DNA of 64,000 bases, taken from NCBI GenBank assembly GCA_038373885.1, contig JAWZYV010018300.1:372001-436000 (forward strand), written 5' to 3'. Positions 53,712 through 63,749 of this stretch are shown here, one piece after another. The position numbers were made by a program, and so were the translations under genes. This DNA comes from Cheiracanthium punctorium (Eukaryota; Arthropoda; Arachnida; Araneae; Cheiracanthiidae). The stretch's first letter is position 1. Each line of letters starts with the position of its first letter. The notes beneath the pieces are model-generated. The model saw only the letters and a program-made list of their open reading frames with translations. It had not been told where the DNA came from and searched no databases.

Positions 53712-54720
53712 CAGTGCATAAATCTATCAGAAGCTGCAAAAGCTGAGGGATTCATTATTTTCAGCGACTCTAAAGATGCTCTTCAGCAATCACAAAGGGT
53801 TGCCCCGTAGAGACGAGAAGGGCTCAGCCCGAGCCCGAAAGCCCGAGCCCGGGCCCGAACCGGGCTCGGGCTTTGACTTCACAATTGCTGTTGACTTCAC
53901 AATTGCTTGCACTGTGGCTTCACAATTGCTCTCGGGCTCGTGAAAAATTTCTATTTTATTGAATGTACTCCTTGAAACAGACTTTTAAAAAGGGATTCAT
54001 ATGGAAAATAAAAGTACTTATAAAAAAAAAATATCGTCACGGGTACTTAGAAGGTGCATTATGCTCTTTGGGTATTTCAAAACGGCGGCTTATATTGCTT
54101 AGTTAGTCATGAGATCGGACATTATTTCATAAAAATAGATATAAAGAATTAGAAAGTGCATTAAAAATTTGCAACTGTATTTGTCTGTAATTTGCAAACG
54201 GCAAAATTTATTGTATTCTATCAAAGAATAACTTCTTTGAATTTTATTGAATTTTATTTATCTTTAGCTGAAATTTCGGGCTCGGGCGGGCTCGGATTAA
54301 AAGTCTTCGGGCTCGGGCGAGCTCGGGCTTCAAAAAATGAGCCCGAACTCATCTCTGTTGCCCCGTCCGTGCTTGTACAGGAAATACACAGTTCGCTGGA
54401 CCAAGTCCTAACTAACCTGAACAAGAAATGTCTCATGCAGTGGATCCAAGCGCATGTTGCTATTGATGAAAACTGAAGCCGCCAACTCTTTGGCAAAGGA
54501 AGCGAGGAATCTTAAGTAAAGAATCGCTCCTTCAGATCACCCTCAGTGCTGTAAACACAGTAGCATAGCATAAATTCGCTGAACGAACCATAAAAAATAA
54601 ATACCAAATCGGCGAATTAAATACAGGCAGAGCCATTGCAAAGACCTTAACCAGACACAGAACGAAGCATTATAGAGGAATACCAGACAGCACACTCAGG
54701 TTTTCTGAACGGCTATATAC
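53712..54720 (+). pseudogene. Non-LTR retrotransposon RNase H relic, split by a hAT-like insertion
   Basis: Upstream of the insertion the frame reads LSEAAKAEGFIIFSDSKDAL then QQSQRVAP. After removal of the insertion and one 8-bp duplication it continues in the same frame as SVLVQEIHSSLDQVLTNLNK and MQWIQAHVAIDEN, then after a one-base shift EAANSLAKEAR. FSDSKDAL and WIQAHVAIDENEAAN-x-LAKEA carry the conserved acidic and His positions of the C-terminal RNase H of I/Jockey-type LINEs. Beyond it, KYQIGELNTGRAIAK and TKHYRGIPDSTL resemble the tail these elements often carry. The reverse transcriptase is absent. Confidence 0.7.
53808..54357. mobile_element. hAT-like element, 550 bp, inserted in the LINE relic
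   Basis: Exact 8-bp duplication TTGCCCCG (53800-53807 and 54358-54365). Ends TAGAGACGAG and CTCATCTCTG. Subterminal GAGCCCGA/CGGGCTCGGGC repeats at both ends (53822-53870 and 54280-54345), plus three copies of GACTTCACAATTGCT-like units at 53874-53930. No transposase frame. Confidence 0.85.
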
Positions 54721-55844
54721 GTTCAGAAAACGTTTTCTAAACATTAACAGCCGTTCAGAAAAAGAAACGGACAAAATGGGGTTTGTTATTCTTATTTCGA
54801 TTAAGGTCACGCGATCGGATAATTGAATGTTCGAAATCTGACGTTTAAAAAATTAAGAAGAAAAAAAAATTAAATAAATAAATAAAGCCGTTTGTGCGTG
54901 CCTTAAGTAGGTTTTGACTTTACCTCAAGTTTACGATAATAATAGTAATTAAAGAAATTGCATTAAAGACCTTGAAAAATGATTTTATTTTCTTATGTTA
55001 ATGATGCCAAAATGCTGAAATTTAAAGAGAACATTTAAGTGATTATTCTGCATACTCTAACAGTCAATCAGCTGTTGGTCTAAGTATGGCCGAACATTTA
55101 GTTGGTTTCTTCCTAACTAATATTATAAATGCGAAAGCGAGTTTGTTTGTTTGTTTGTTACGCTTTCACGCCTGAACCACTGAATCGATTATGATGAATT
55201 TTGGTATAGAGACAGATGGAGTCCTGGAGACGGATACAGGCTACTTAGAATTTTAGATTTTTAATTACTTTTTTAATTATTAACTAAAACCGTTTTTACG
55301 TTGTCATGCTTGGCGAGTTCCGCCCATGTAAAATGATTCATGTTTTTAGCTAACAGAAACATGTTACTTCATTGTACTACCTGAAGAATCGCGTTCATTT
55401 GAAAAACGTGAACTACCACGGAAATTATGCCAGTTTTACGCCAAATCTATCTATCTGTAACTATATAGAAATGTATGTTCTCCAGACAAATCTACAGCAC
55501 GTAGAGCTTTGAAAATTTGAGCATATAAGCCCATGACTTCAGTAATGTGCACTGGATGCTCAGAATTTGGAAATTTTAATTACTTTTTCAACTATTAATT
55601 AAAAACCCTTTTTAGGCGGTCATGCTTGGCGAGTTTTGTCCGCGCAAAATGATTTATGCTTTTGAAATAAAGCAAAAATTCCATTTGGACAATCGCGTGC
55701 ATTTGCAAAACATGAAAAGGCATGGAAGTTACGTTAGTTTTACGCCAAATTAAGAAGCATAAGAAAGAAATGTCCAAATGTGTTTCTTAAAGTTCAAAAA
55801 TTTCCAAATCCTACCTACGAATAATATAAATGTGTATGTTTGTG
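54721..55844. other. AT-rich DNA with retroelement-end-like motif
   Basis: At 55125 AATATTATAAATGCGAAAGC is followed by (GTTT)n and TTTCACGCCTGAACCACTGA, a motif type common near arthropod mobile-element ends. Two related segments about 300 bp apart share GGCGAGTTxxGxCCxxGxAAAATGATT (55313 and 55627). No gene. Confidence 0.45.
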
Positions 55845-56074
55845 CACTGTAAACATAATTTCCGTGAAAATACTGAAAAAGTACTGGCAGATGAGACGCC
55901 AGTACTATTTCCGTATATTTAAGGAATTTTATTCCTGTATTCTCCAGCAGAAATTCTGTTCCAGAGAGTCACTAACCCTTGATGAACGGAAATTGTCCTG
56001 TATTCAAATGTAAACGGAGAATTTCCGTAAAATTTTACGGAAAGTTTCCAGTACTTCCGTCATTTTTTAGAGTG
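55845..56074. repeat. 230-bp MITE with CACTxTAAA ends
   Basis: Ends CACTGTAAAC on the left and TTTAGAGTG on the right; internally AAAAGTACTGG faces CCAGTACTTCC and AATTTCCGTG faces TTACGGAAAG. TTTACGGAAA-type motifs recur. Superfamily unclear (hAT-like ends), and no exact target duplication was found. Confidence 0.55.
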
Positions 56075-56329
56075 TGTGTTTTATGTTTGTGACTGAAACA
56101 CACAAAAATTGATGAATTGTTTTGGAAAAAATTTGGAATGAAGATAGCTTATACCCTGGATTAACATACAGGTAACCTTTTATGCATATAGCATAAATAA
56201 TTCTTTTACAAAGGCACTCAAAATAATTCTAATATATTACGGTCTATGGGCATTTTGTAGCTATTGAACCGATTCTAGAACTTTTTTCAATGATTGAAAG
56301 TTACACTATTCCTGAGTAATATTGTTTGT

Positions 56330-56460
56330 TTGCTTGTCGATTAAGGCCGATTGACTGCACTAGGCTGCAAGGCCTATATGGGGAATGCCCTCTGTGGAGG
56401 CTATCTAAGGGATCCTAACCCGTATTTACGCGTGATTCCCGTGATTCTCGTGTAAAGATG
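56330..56460 (-). repeat. SINE S body fragment
   Basis: GGAGGCTATCTAAGGGATCC followed by TAACCCGTATTTACG aligns with GGAGAACTTTCTAAGGGGTT and CTAAAGCGTATTCACG in the copy at 34310-34562. Only the body is present. Confidence 0.45.
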
Positions 56461-56489
56461 TCCTCCTTGAGTATTTTATTGAAATAAAA

Positions 56490-56568
56490 TTTAGTGTTCG
56501 TGAATCAGAACCGTCAAAATGCCAGAGTTGTGTCCTCACGACAAGGACACCGCCCGTTAAAGGGTTAA
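56490..56568. repeat. Family A-related right end
   Basis: Terminus CCGTTAAAGGGTTAA with TTAA at 56565-56568. A subterminal hairpin (AGGACAC/GTGTCCT arms, here GTGTCCT-CACGACA-AGGACAC) lies at the same place as in copies 1, 6 and 7. The sequence inward (TTCGTGAATCAGAACCGTCA) is recognisably related to that of copy 1. No palindrome arms remain. Confidence 0.6.
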
Positions 56569-56918
56569 AATGAGCAGTTGACAGTTTGCTTGTTTTATTC
56601 AAAAGCTATGGGGAAAAGTATCATCAAGATCTCCTAAAAACTAACTTTGACTTTATACAGATTGAAGTGAGTTTTTATCGCAATACTCTTTAACGATGGG
56701 ATTGCGTCTATGCACACAGTTGCCCAGAATTAAGCGTTACAAGCACACACAAAAAAAGTGAAATTTTTCTGCAAAAAAAAAATGGGTTTAATGCATGAGA
56801 ATTCGGTATTCCAATACGTCACACTCTAAAGTAAGAAATGGTGAAAAAGTATTTGCTCAGGATTGATAGGTAGGCTGATATACAAATAAGAACAGCATTG
56901 CTCAAAATAACATATGCC
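56569..56918. other. AT-rich spacer
   Basis: No gene or recognised repeat. An A run lies at 56774-56782. Confidence 0.35.
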
Positions 56919-57280
56919 AAGTCTTGTTGTTGTGTTGTTGCTAATGCCCTCTGGCAACCGCTGAGTGGTGCCAGATCCCCTAGACTGGATAGGGTGGGCG
57001 GAAGGGGCAACTTCCACTTTAATGAGCTCCAGAAGGAGGAAATCCCATTTAGCTCTGGGGCCATCTGAAAATCGGCACCCCTACAGGTAGCGTTAAACAT
57101 GGAGGACATTGGAGCCACGACGGATTTTACGTCCACTAGCTCCCATTAGCGTACACGGTCCCACAGCGGCTCAGCCGTGAGAGAAGTTCACCCTCCTAAG
57201 CACTGGCCTAGCTGGGTGCTGTTCCACTTTCCGTGTTCTTACGGGAATGGAGTTTAGTGACTTGACTAGGCCACCGCGGG
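56919..57280 (+). repeat. Dispersed repeat D, copy 3
   Basis: Starts in TTGTTGTTGTGTTGTTGC and ends ACTAGGCCACCGCGGG. Shares GTGCCAGATCC, GGGTGGGCGGAAGGGG, CATGGAGGAC, CGTACACGGTCCCACAGCGG and GCTGGGTGCTGTTCCACTTT-like sequence with the copies at 14085 and 10254. Overlapping frames are shadows of the repeat. Confidence 0.7.
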
Positions 57281-58077
57281 ACGCCAACTTTTTATAGCTT
57301 CATCTAGCAAGAGATGTGGCTACCTCGAACAGCTGGGCAAACGTCCCATCGAGTTCGCAAACTGTTCACGAGGCTATTTATCGAAGTTATTGTGGCAGTT
57401 ATTCAAATTCTTCCAAGAACCCCGATCTTGTCGCCTGAAGAGCTCTTGGAGTTGTTATCGGCATGCAGTAACTCTTCCTACAGCATTTTACATGTGTTTA
57501 GGTGATGTCAATTTAGTTTGCATAATTCAAGTTTTAATAATCTGCATTCTCCTTCGGGGAAGGAGTACTTCAGCTAGTTCATACACCAAAAAGTACGGAC
57601 AAGTTGGCTGAGAAAGCGAGAGATACCGTATTAGCCACATTTTTGGCGAGATTAAAGGAACAGCTGTGATATTTGTCACCCGTGGCGACTTTCATTCTTT
57701 CGAAGTTATATAGCGTATAGCCATAACCAATAATCATTTCCCCATAAGGTTGCCACTGAAAAAGTTCTTTATATGTTCTTATGCATAGTTCTTTACAGAC
57801 GCATAATACTTTAGCGTCACGAAATATTTCAACTCGCCTTGATGGTAAAAATTCAATCTGTACCAGAGTAAATGTTTGGCTGCGTTAATTACGCCATGGC
57901 AGTTTTAGCCATGAAAACAAATGGAACACTTTACTTTCTATCTTAATGGCAAAAGGCGTAAATCGTTAAATTATGAAAAACTACCATGGACTGCAAGCGA
58001 CCGAGTTGTTCCCAAAAATTATATCAAGAAACATAAATTCGCAAATGTTCTAATTCAGCTTCGACAAGAACCGTATA
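57281..58077. other. Non-coding DNA
   Basis: Overlapping frames at 57314-57611 carry no known domain. Near 57668 GATATTTGTCACCCGTGGCG resembles motifs at 61643, 62476 and 62557 (ATATTTGCCACC-x-x-CGA), so this is likely part of another unbounded repeat. Confidence 0.35.
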
Positions 58078-58250
58078 GGTACTTACGTATTATCCCGGCG
58101 GCCCGCCAAGACGAGCAATTTTTTGCCAAGATAAATGTCGTACAAATAAAATAATTCATGGTTAGAAATACGTTTGGCAACAGCATGGCCAGCACATTTG
58201 ACGCAAAAATCGTTTGGCGGAAATGGTCACAGGGATAATACGTAAATACC
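58078..58250. repeat. MITE G, copy 1 (173 bp)
   Basis: Ends GGTACTTACGTATTATCCC and, from the right, GGTATTTACGTATTATCCC. Internal markers: CGCCAAGACGAGCAATTTTT, GCCAGCACATTTGACGCAAA and GTTTGGCGG. No coding capacity; no obvious target duplication at this copy. Confidence 0.75.
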
Positions 58251-59481
58251 ACAGTTTATAAAATGTTCAAAGTTAGTTACAACTAATTCTGAACATTTAG
58301 ATATAGTAATTTTAGCTATAGCTAAGCTATTAGCAAAATCGGGTTATCTTTCAGTGAAGTGTATTTTATCTTAAACATGATTCGAAGAAACACAGCAACT
58401 GAAACACTACGGAATCATTCTAATTTTGACGTAAACGAATCATATTATGACGCAATTAGAATGTCGTTATCGTTGACTTTGTTAACAATTATGTGATTAT
58501 CAGCAGCTTTTCATTTTCAAATCGCACATCGACGTCATTTTGATGTCACAATTTCACAAAAACATATATTTCTAAATAAATATTTCTTTCCGATAATAAT
58601 TTTCCATTTCGAAACAGCTTGGGCACGTCAATGGATACCAATGGTGCTTCTGTTTTTATTTGGCGATTTACGCATGCGCATAATCGATAATCATTTCTCA
58701 TTATGGTTGTCATAAAAAAAATTTTTTAATATATTCTACACATAGTCCGTAGCAGTTTCGTGTATTTAGAACAGCGATTTCAACTAGCCGTGGTGTCCAA
58801 GCTGCGCCAAAGTTTCATTTCAAAGAATTACTTTTTTCAACTTGTTGGCAACTTGCATTGAAAGTCATTCTAAACTAAACTTTGTCGATTCGACAAGGAT
58901 TTCTTTATTGAGGTATATAAGCGATCATTTTCGACTATATTGTATACTATTTTAACAATTTAGCTAAATCATAATGGATTTGGATATAATTTTTGATATT
59001 TACATGTCTTTTCTTGTATTTTATATAGGTTATGTTTTATCCAACCCAGTGGAGAATCGCTTATGAGCTGTCCCTGTTGTCGAATCGAAATATTTTCTAT
59101 GAAATTAGTTTTCCAGTTTGTGGTAAGTATAAAAATTAAGTATTTTTGCGTTGCTTTTTTCATTATTTTTTTAATCGTAATAACTGAACAGAATGAAACT
59201 AAATTCGTCCGTTATGATTCATTCAATCTACTTAAAAGTTAATTAAAAATTTTATTTTGACTTAAAAGAATTCGTTTTACGATAAAATTATGTTTTTGAT
59301 GTTATCCATGTAATTCAATTCACAAAAAAACCATATTTTTTAAAAATTTATTTCATTTGTTAACACGGACATATCATTAACATTGTGAATTTGGCGAGAA
59401 AAATTGTATTGCCAAGAACGGTGAAAGTTCAAGTAGGATCGTGTAGAATATATCTATCGTTATATAATATAATAATATTTG
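58251..59481. other. AT-rich non-coding DNA
   Basis: No gene. A short phrase GGCGATTTACGCATGCGCAT near 58662 recurs in diverged form near 62512. A stretch at 59283-59335 is echoed at 59664-59705 (AAAATTATGTTTT-type). Confidence 0.35.
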
Positions 59482-59653
59482 GGTACTTGCGTATTATTCA
59501 GGCGGTCCGCCAAGGCGAGCGATTTTTCGCCAAGATAAATGCCGGACACATGAAATTATTGATGGTTTAGAATACGAATGGCAACAGTTTGCCAGCACAT
59601 TTGACAAAAACATAGTTTGGCGGGAATGACCGCCGGTATAATACGTAAGTGCC
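59482..59653. repeat. MITE G, copy 2 (172 bp)
   Basis: Ends GGTACTTGCGTATTATTCA and, from the right, GGCACTTACGTATTATACC. Flanks AATATTTG and AATATTGG agree at 7 of 8 positions, suggesting an 8-bp target duplication. Same orientation and internal markers as copy 1. Confidence 0.75.
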
Positions 59654-59715
59654 AATATTGGTAATAAAATTATGTTTTCAATGTTCTCTAAAAAATTTAT
59701 TCATAAAAAATTGGG

Positions 59716-60857
59716 GGTTGATTCCTACTTTAGGACCCCCACTCTCGCCCTCGCGACGATAAATATTGATATACAGTTGCCATTACGATTTTTTTATTTA
59801 TATTGCAGCCATACGGCAAAGGATTTATTCGTAAATTTCTCTCAATAATCAACCGGTATTCCAGTTGATTTTGCACGTGATCAGTCATGAGTTTTGATCT
59901 TTTATAAGGCCGTTGCCTACGAAATGCTCATAATATGTAGTATTACGTAGGCAACGATAAGGTTTAGTATCCTGTTACGCATTCTCGATCTTTGTTTAGA
60001 AAATTTCTATTGGCTTTTACCCAGTAAAGTATAATTTCGCAAATACTGGATACTAAATTCCTGTTTTATTTTCATATTGGTACGTATTAATAGGAGCAGA
60101 CGATTTCAACTCATTTATAGCATCGTCAAGCACAAATAAATCTGATAAGGGAAATTTGGTTGCTAGGGTAACTTTAAATATTAAAGTATACATATGTATT
60201 TTTATTTATGCATCAATGATATAATTTAATATCACGGACGCAAAAATTTCTGGCATCTGAAAATTGGTTGCTAAAACAATTTTAAATGCTAATATTTTAA
60301 CTTATAAGAATTGAGTTCTTTTCAAATTTACTAATTGATAACTATTTCTAAACAGCGGATTCGGTGAATTTATCTATTCTGTTTCTTAATTTGGTGAGGT
60401 GTTTTAAATTTGCCTTGCAAATTATTAAAAATCATTACAGAATTAGTTCTTTTGTTAATTATTTTAACATTCTGATTCCATTTCCTAAAATTGTTGCGAT
60501 TCGACATATTTCATTGGTTAAAATAAAGTAAAAATTCACGAATCCGCATTTAATAAAGGAAATACATATAAATGTAAAGAATCTGCTCATAAATTCTTGT
60601 CAAATGAAGTCATTTGGAACATGTAAGTACATCATTGCATTTATTTTACTTGCCAACTAATGTATTTTTAATAATTATCTTCAAATTCCGTATTTGGTGC
60701 GTTGAATGATGAATTGTTCACATTAATTTCATCCAGTTTCTCTGCGAAGCGCTGAAACTTGTGCGCATGCGCATCACGGACTATTGACAGGAAGGTTCGC
60801 CAAAACCCGGCGATTTTTTACGTTGGCGAGAGTCGGGGTCTGAAGTAGGAATCAACC
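59716..60857. mobile_element. 1142-bp inverted-repeat element with 8-bp duplication
   Basis: Exact 8-bp duplication AAATTGGG (59708-59715 and 60858-60865). Ends GGTTGATTCCTACTTTAGGA and, from the right, GGTTGATTCCTACTTCAGAC, both running on into CCCC(C/G)ACTCTCGCC. The interior is AT-rich without a coding frame. It lies inside the first two bases of MITE G copy 3. The 8-bp duplication suggests hAT, but GGTTG is not a classic hAT end. Confidence 0.8.
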
Positions 60858-60863
60858 AAATTG

Positions 60864-61035
60864 GGTACTTACGTATTATCCCGGTGGTCATTCATGCCAA
60901 ACTATTTTTTCATCAAACGTGCTGGCAAACTGCTGCTAATCGTATTCCGAGCCATCTAAAATTTCACGTGTCCGGTATTTATTGGGGCGAAAAATCGCTC
61001 GTCTTGGCGGACAGCCGGGATAATACGTAAATACC
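60864..61035. repeat. MITE G, copy 3 (172 bp), reversed
   Basis: Ends GGTACTTACGTATTATCCC and, from the right, GGTATTTACGTATTATCCC; internal markers are in the opposite orientation to copies 1 and 2. Its right flank is AAAAATTA. The matching left flank AAAAATTG is found at 59706-59713, on the far side of the inserted 1142-bp element. Confidence 0.75.
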
Positions 61036-61765
61036 AAAAATTATACTTGTGGATTATACTGGCTCGGACCCGGACTGACTCCTTTGGGGGCTCTCGGCCG
61101 GAGATTGAAAACTGTTCCCGTACGGAGGAATTTAGAGGGAATAGAATATTAGAGTATATGTAAAACTTGAAAATTAGGCTTTCGTGCCTAAAAACCTCAT
61201 TTAACTATATTTTAGAGCTTTTGGGGACCCTGACTCTTCGTGGGGCCCCCTCAAACCGCGGGGTTAGTGGGGTCCACCTCTGCGCCCCTGCTTAAAGATG
61301 TAACATTACTGGGAAATAAATAATCAAACCGCCGACCATCCGACCTGGTCAGTCCGGACCAGTTGTGGCTTCTGAATTTCAACATCAAACATCCGAGATA
61401 TATCCCCAAGATGGAGGTCGTGAAATCTGGTGATGAAACGCTTGAATTTCAATAGAAGTTTGTAACCCTAAAGCATAGTTGCGATCTTGGCGTAATCCAT
61501 TCCACAGCAAACTCGACAACCGTTATTTCATAACTCAACAATAGACGTAATATCTCATTTTTCTTTCATTATATCATCATTTACTCAGCAATTTACTTTA
61601 ATTGTAAAAGTAGGGTGTAAGTTATTATAACTTGCATATTTGCCACCACGACGAGATGAAATGTACTAAATAAGCCTGTCTGCCAACGTTTATACGCAAA
61701 TCACCAAAGAATTAAAAGTTTTCATTCCCATCAAATATCCAAGCAATATCCATTCCATATATGAC
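61036..61765. other. Non-coding DNA with G/C-rich patch
   Basis: 61060-61290 includes GGCTCGGACCCGG and GGGACCCTGACTC patches that look like hAT-type subterminal sequence, but no matching ends or duplication were found. The rest is AT-rich. Confidence 0.35.
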
Positions 61766-62027
61766 AAAAAATGGATGCTGCGAATTTTTTTCAATGGGGA
61801 GGTGGGTTCAGATGTGCAAGAAATTCTTTGTCTAGTATGTGCGGGCAAGACTGCTAATTTAGCCACATTTTGGATAGATTTTGGCCAACTGGCAATACAG
61901 AAGTATTTTGTAAATCGGAAATGAAAGTCCAAATGACTCTAAAAACACTACTACCGTATAGAACTTTAAGAATCCTTGCACATCTGAACCCATCTTTCCT
62001 GTGAAACATATCGCAGCATCCTTTTTT
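61766..62027. repeat. Foldback with about 65-bp arms
   Basis: The left arm AAAAAATGGATGCTGCGA, continuing to GGGTTCAGATGTGCAAGAAA, is mirrored by TTCTTAAGAATCC-type sequence ending TCGCAGCATCCTTTTTT on the right. The longest exact paired block is TGGGTTCAGATGTGCAAG. The loop is about 110-130 bp. Arm identity is roughly 75-80 percent by eye. It is either a MITE or an old inverted duplication; as RNA it would form a long imperfect hairpin. Confidence 0.65.
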
Positions 62028-62746
62028 ATTTATTTATTTATTTCTTTTCGCAGCGCTCCAAAGCCGATCTTTTATCTTTGGGCGGGCAGTAATCATGTTC
62101 AGTCTCATGAGCATGGCGACAAAATTTTAAAAGATGAAAGCAGAAGGAAAATACACAAGGAAGTGTATTAATGGTTGCTCAAATGAACTTATGTCCACGT
62201 AGAATACTGTGCAAAATTTACTAGGATTGGCCTTTTTTTATGCTTTAGTTTTCATTTAAATTAAAGATATAAATCACTTGAAAGTTTGAGTCATTCCACA
62301 TTATAGTTAGATGCATGACAGTTGCGAATGTCGTCTCCTATTGGCCATCCAAGTCCAAATTATGCAGGCAGTGCACGAGTCTGTTAAATCTCTGTGGGGT
62401 AGATGAATTACAGAGGTGTGCGTGGAAATTTAAAAAATGAATAAAAGGAATTCACCGAATTTATGTGAACAGCTTGGATATTTGCCACCCATCGAGACTG
62501 TTTTTTCTTTGGCGATTGACGCTTACACATAATCGATAACTTTTTCGATATAGCTTGGATATTTGCCATCAAGGCGAGATGAAATATAATGAAAGTATCG
62601 CCAAGTTGCGTTTATTTTTCAAAAGGTTTTTTGCTCGCCATTTTTCGCGATTTATAGCAAAAGTCGCCAACATTGGCAACTTTTGAGGGCGGCGTATAAT
62701 CGTCGTCAGACCATTAGCTAATATTACATAGTGGGATAGTATTACT
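62028..62746. other. Non-coding DNA with scattered GCCACC/GGCGA motifs
   Basis: GCTTGGATATTTGCCA occurs at 62472 and 62551 with neighbouring GGCGAGATGAAATATAATGA, related to 61643. Likely fragments of an unbounded repeat. No gene. Confidence 0.4.
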
Positions 62747-62882
62747 CAGGGGCGTAGCCATGGTGGGATATCGGGATATATCCCCCCCGAAATTTTTGGA
62801 TTAGTGATGAAATTTCGTCTATTTATACACGTATAAGTTCATATCCCCCCCCCCCCGAAAAATTTTCCTGGCTACGCGCCTG
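62747..62882. mobile_element. 136-bp hAT-like MITE
   Basis: Exact 8-bp duplication GTATTACT (62739-62746 and 62883-62890). Ends CAGGGGCGTAGCCA and, from the right, CAGGCGCGTAGCCA, followed by C/G-rich subterminal stretches. No coding capacity. Confidence 0.85.
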
Positions 62883-62903
62883 GTATTACTTATTATTGTA
62901 TTT

Positions 62904-63530
62904 GTAATGGCCCAAAGACTCGGGACGAGTCTTTCCGAAACTGCACGACGGGCCGGTTGCTCACGATCTGCCGTTGTGAGTGTTTATAAAAAGCGGATTA
63001 ATGACGGTGAAACCAATAATAGAGGACAATTTGTTGGGCGTCCACGCATCATCCAAGAAAGAGAACGCCGGAGACTGTCCCGCCTAGTACAGCAAAATCG
63101 GCGGCAGACAGTGGCTCAGCGGACACTGTTGGATAGGGGACCAAGGAGCAGATGTCCCACTCGCGTGCCTCTTCTTACCAAGCATTTGTGAACTACATTG
63201 GGAAAGCGGGAACATCGAGATTGGACAGGATATGTAGAAGAGAGTTGCTTGGTCGGATGAATGCCTGTTTCTCCTTCATCGCGTCGATGGTCGTGTTAGG
63301 GTACGCCGTCTTCCACGAGAACAGCTGCTCCTCTCCCCCTCTGCCCATCACCTCAGAGCTCAAGCATCACCCTTTTCGGCTATCTCAACTTTGTGTAGCC
63401 GCTGCTTAAATATTGGGTACAACCTGCCTCCATTTATCTGCCAAGATTTCGTAACATCCAAGCCCAAGCGAGTTGCAGCTCGTTTGCAAGCCAAAAGGAG
63501 GCGCAACGCGTTATTGAGTAGGTGGTCCAG
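62904..63530 (+). pseudogene. Degenerate Tc1-like transposase
   Basis: The frame starts near 62907 with MAQRLGTSLSETARRAGCSR (helix-turn-helix), then GRPRIIQERERRRLSRLVQQ and RQTVAQ. There is an apparent internal deletion of about 20 residues before RTLLD. LLTKHL then meets a stop, and similarity resumes in another frame as KRVAWSDECLFLLHRVDGRV, which carries the first catalytic D (WSDE). The middle of the catalytic domain is missing. The end GATTTTTTGGCTCTTCAGTG, followed by TA at 63549, may be the right terminus, so the relic probably extends to about 63548. The left end is absent. Confidence 0.7.
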
Positions 63531-63548
63531 ATTTTTTGGCTCTTCAGT

Positions 63549-63749
63549 GTATAAGGGTTAAACATAGTACCTCCTCCTTTTTTGAAGTCGGTAAAATGCA
63601 TGTATGTGTCATTCATGAATGATATTTTATTTATTTATGTTTTACTGTAAGGGTTTCAAATGTTTTATTTTTTCCTTTTCAGGATTGAGCCAAAAACATT
63701 TTTTTTGGAATCCCGGGATTTACTCAGAATTTCATTTCTCGTCTCTTAG
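63549..63749. other. Spacer leading to a possible splice acceptor
   Basis: AT-rich, with two pyrimidine-rich acceptor-like sites: TTTTCCTTTTCAG at about 63670-63682 and TTTCATTTCTCGTCTCTTAG at 63730-63749. Use of the first would hit a stop in any frame that could join the downstream open stretch. Confidence 0.35.

Noticed and set aside
61060..61290. hAT-like element suggested by GGCTCGG and GGGACCC patches
   Set aside because: No matching inverted ends or 8-bp duplication.
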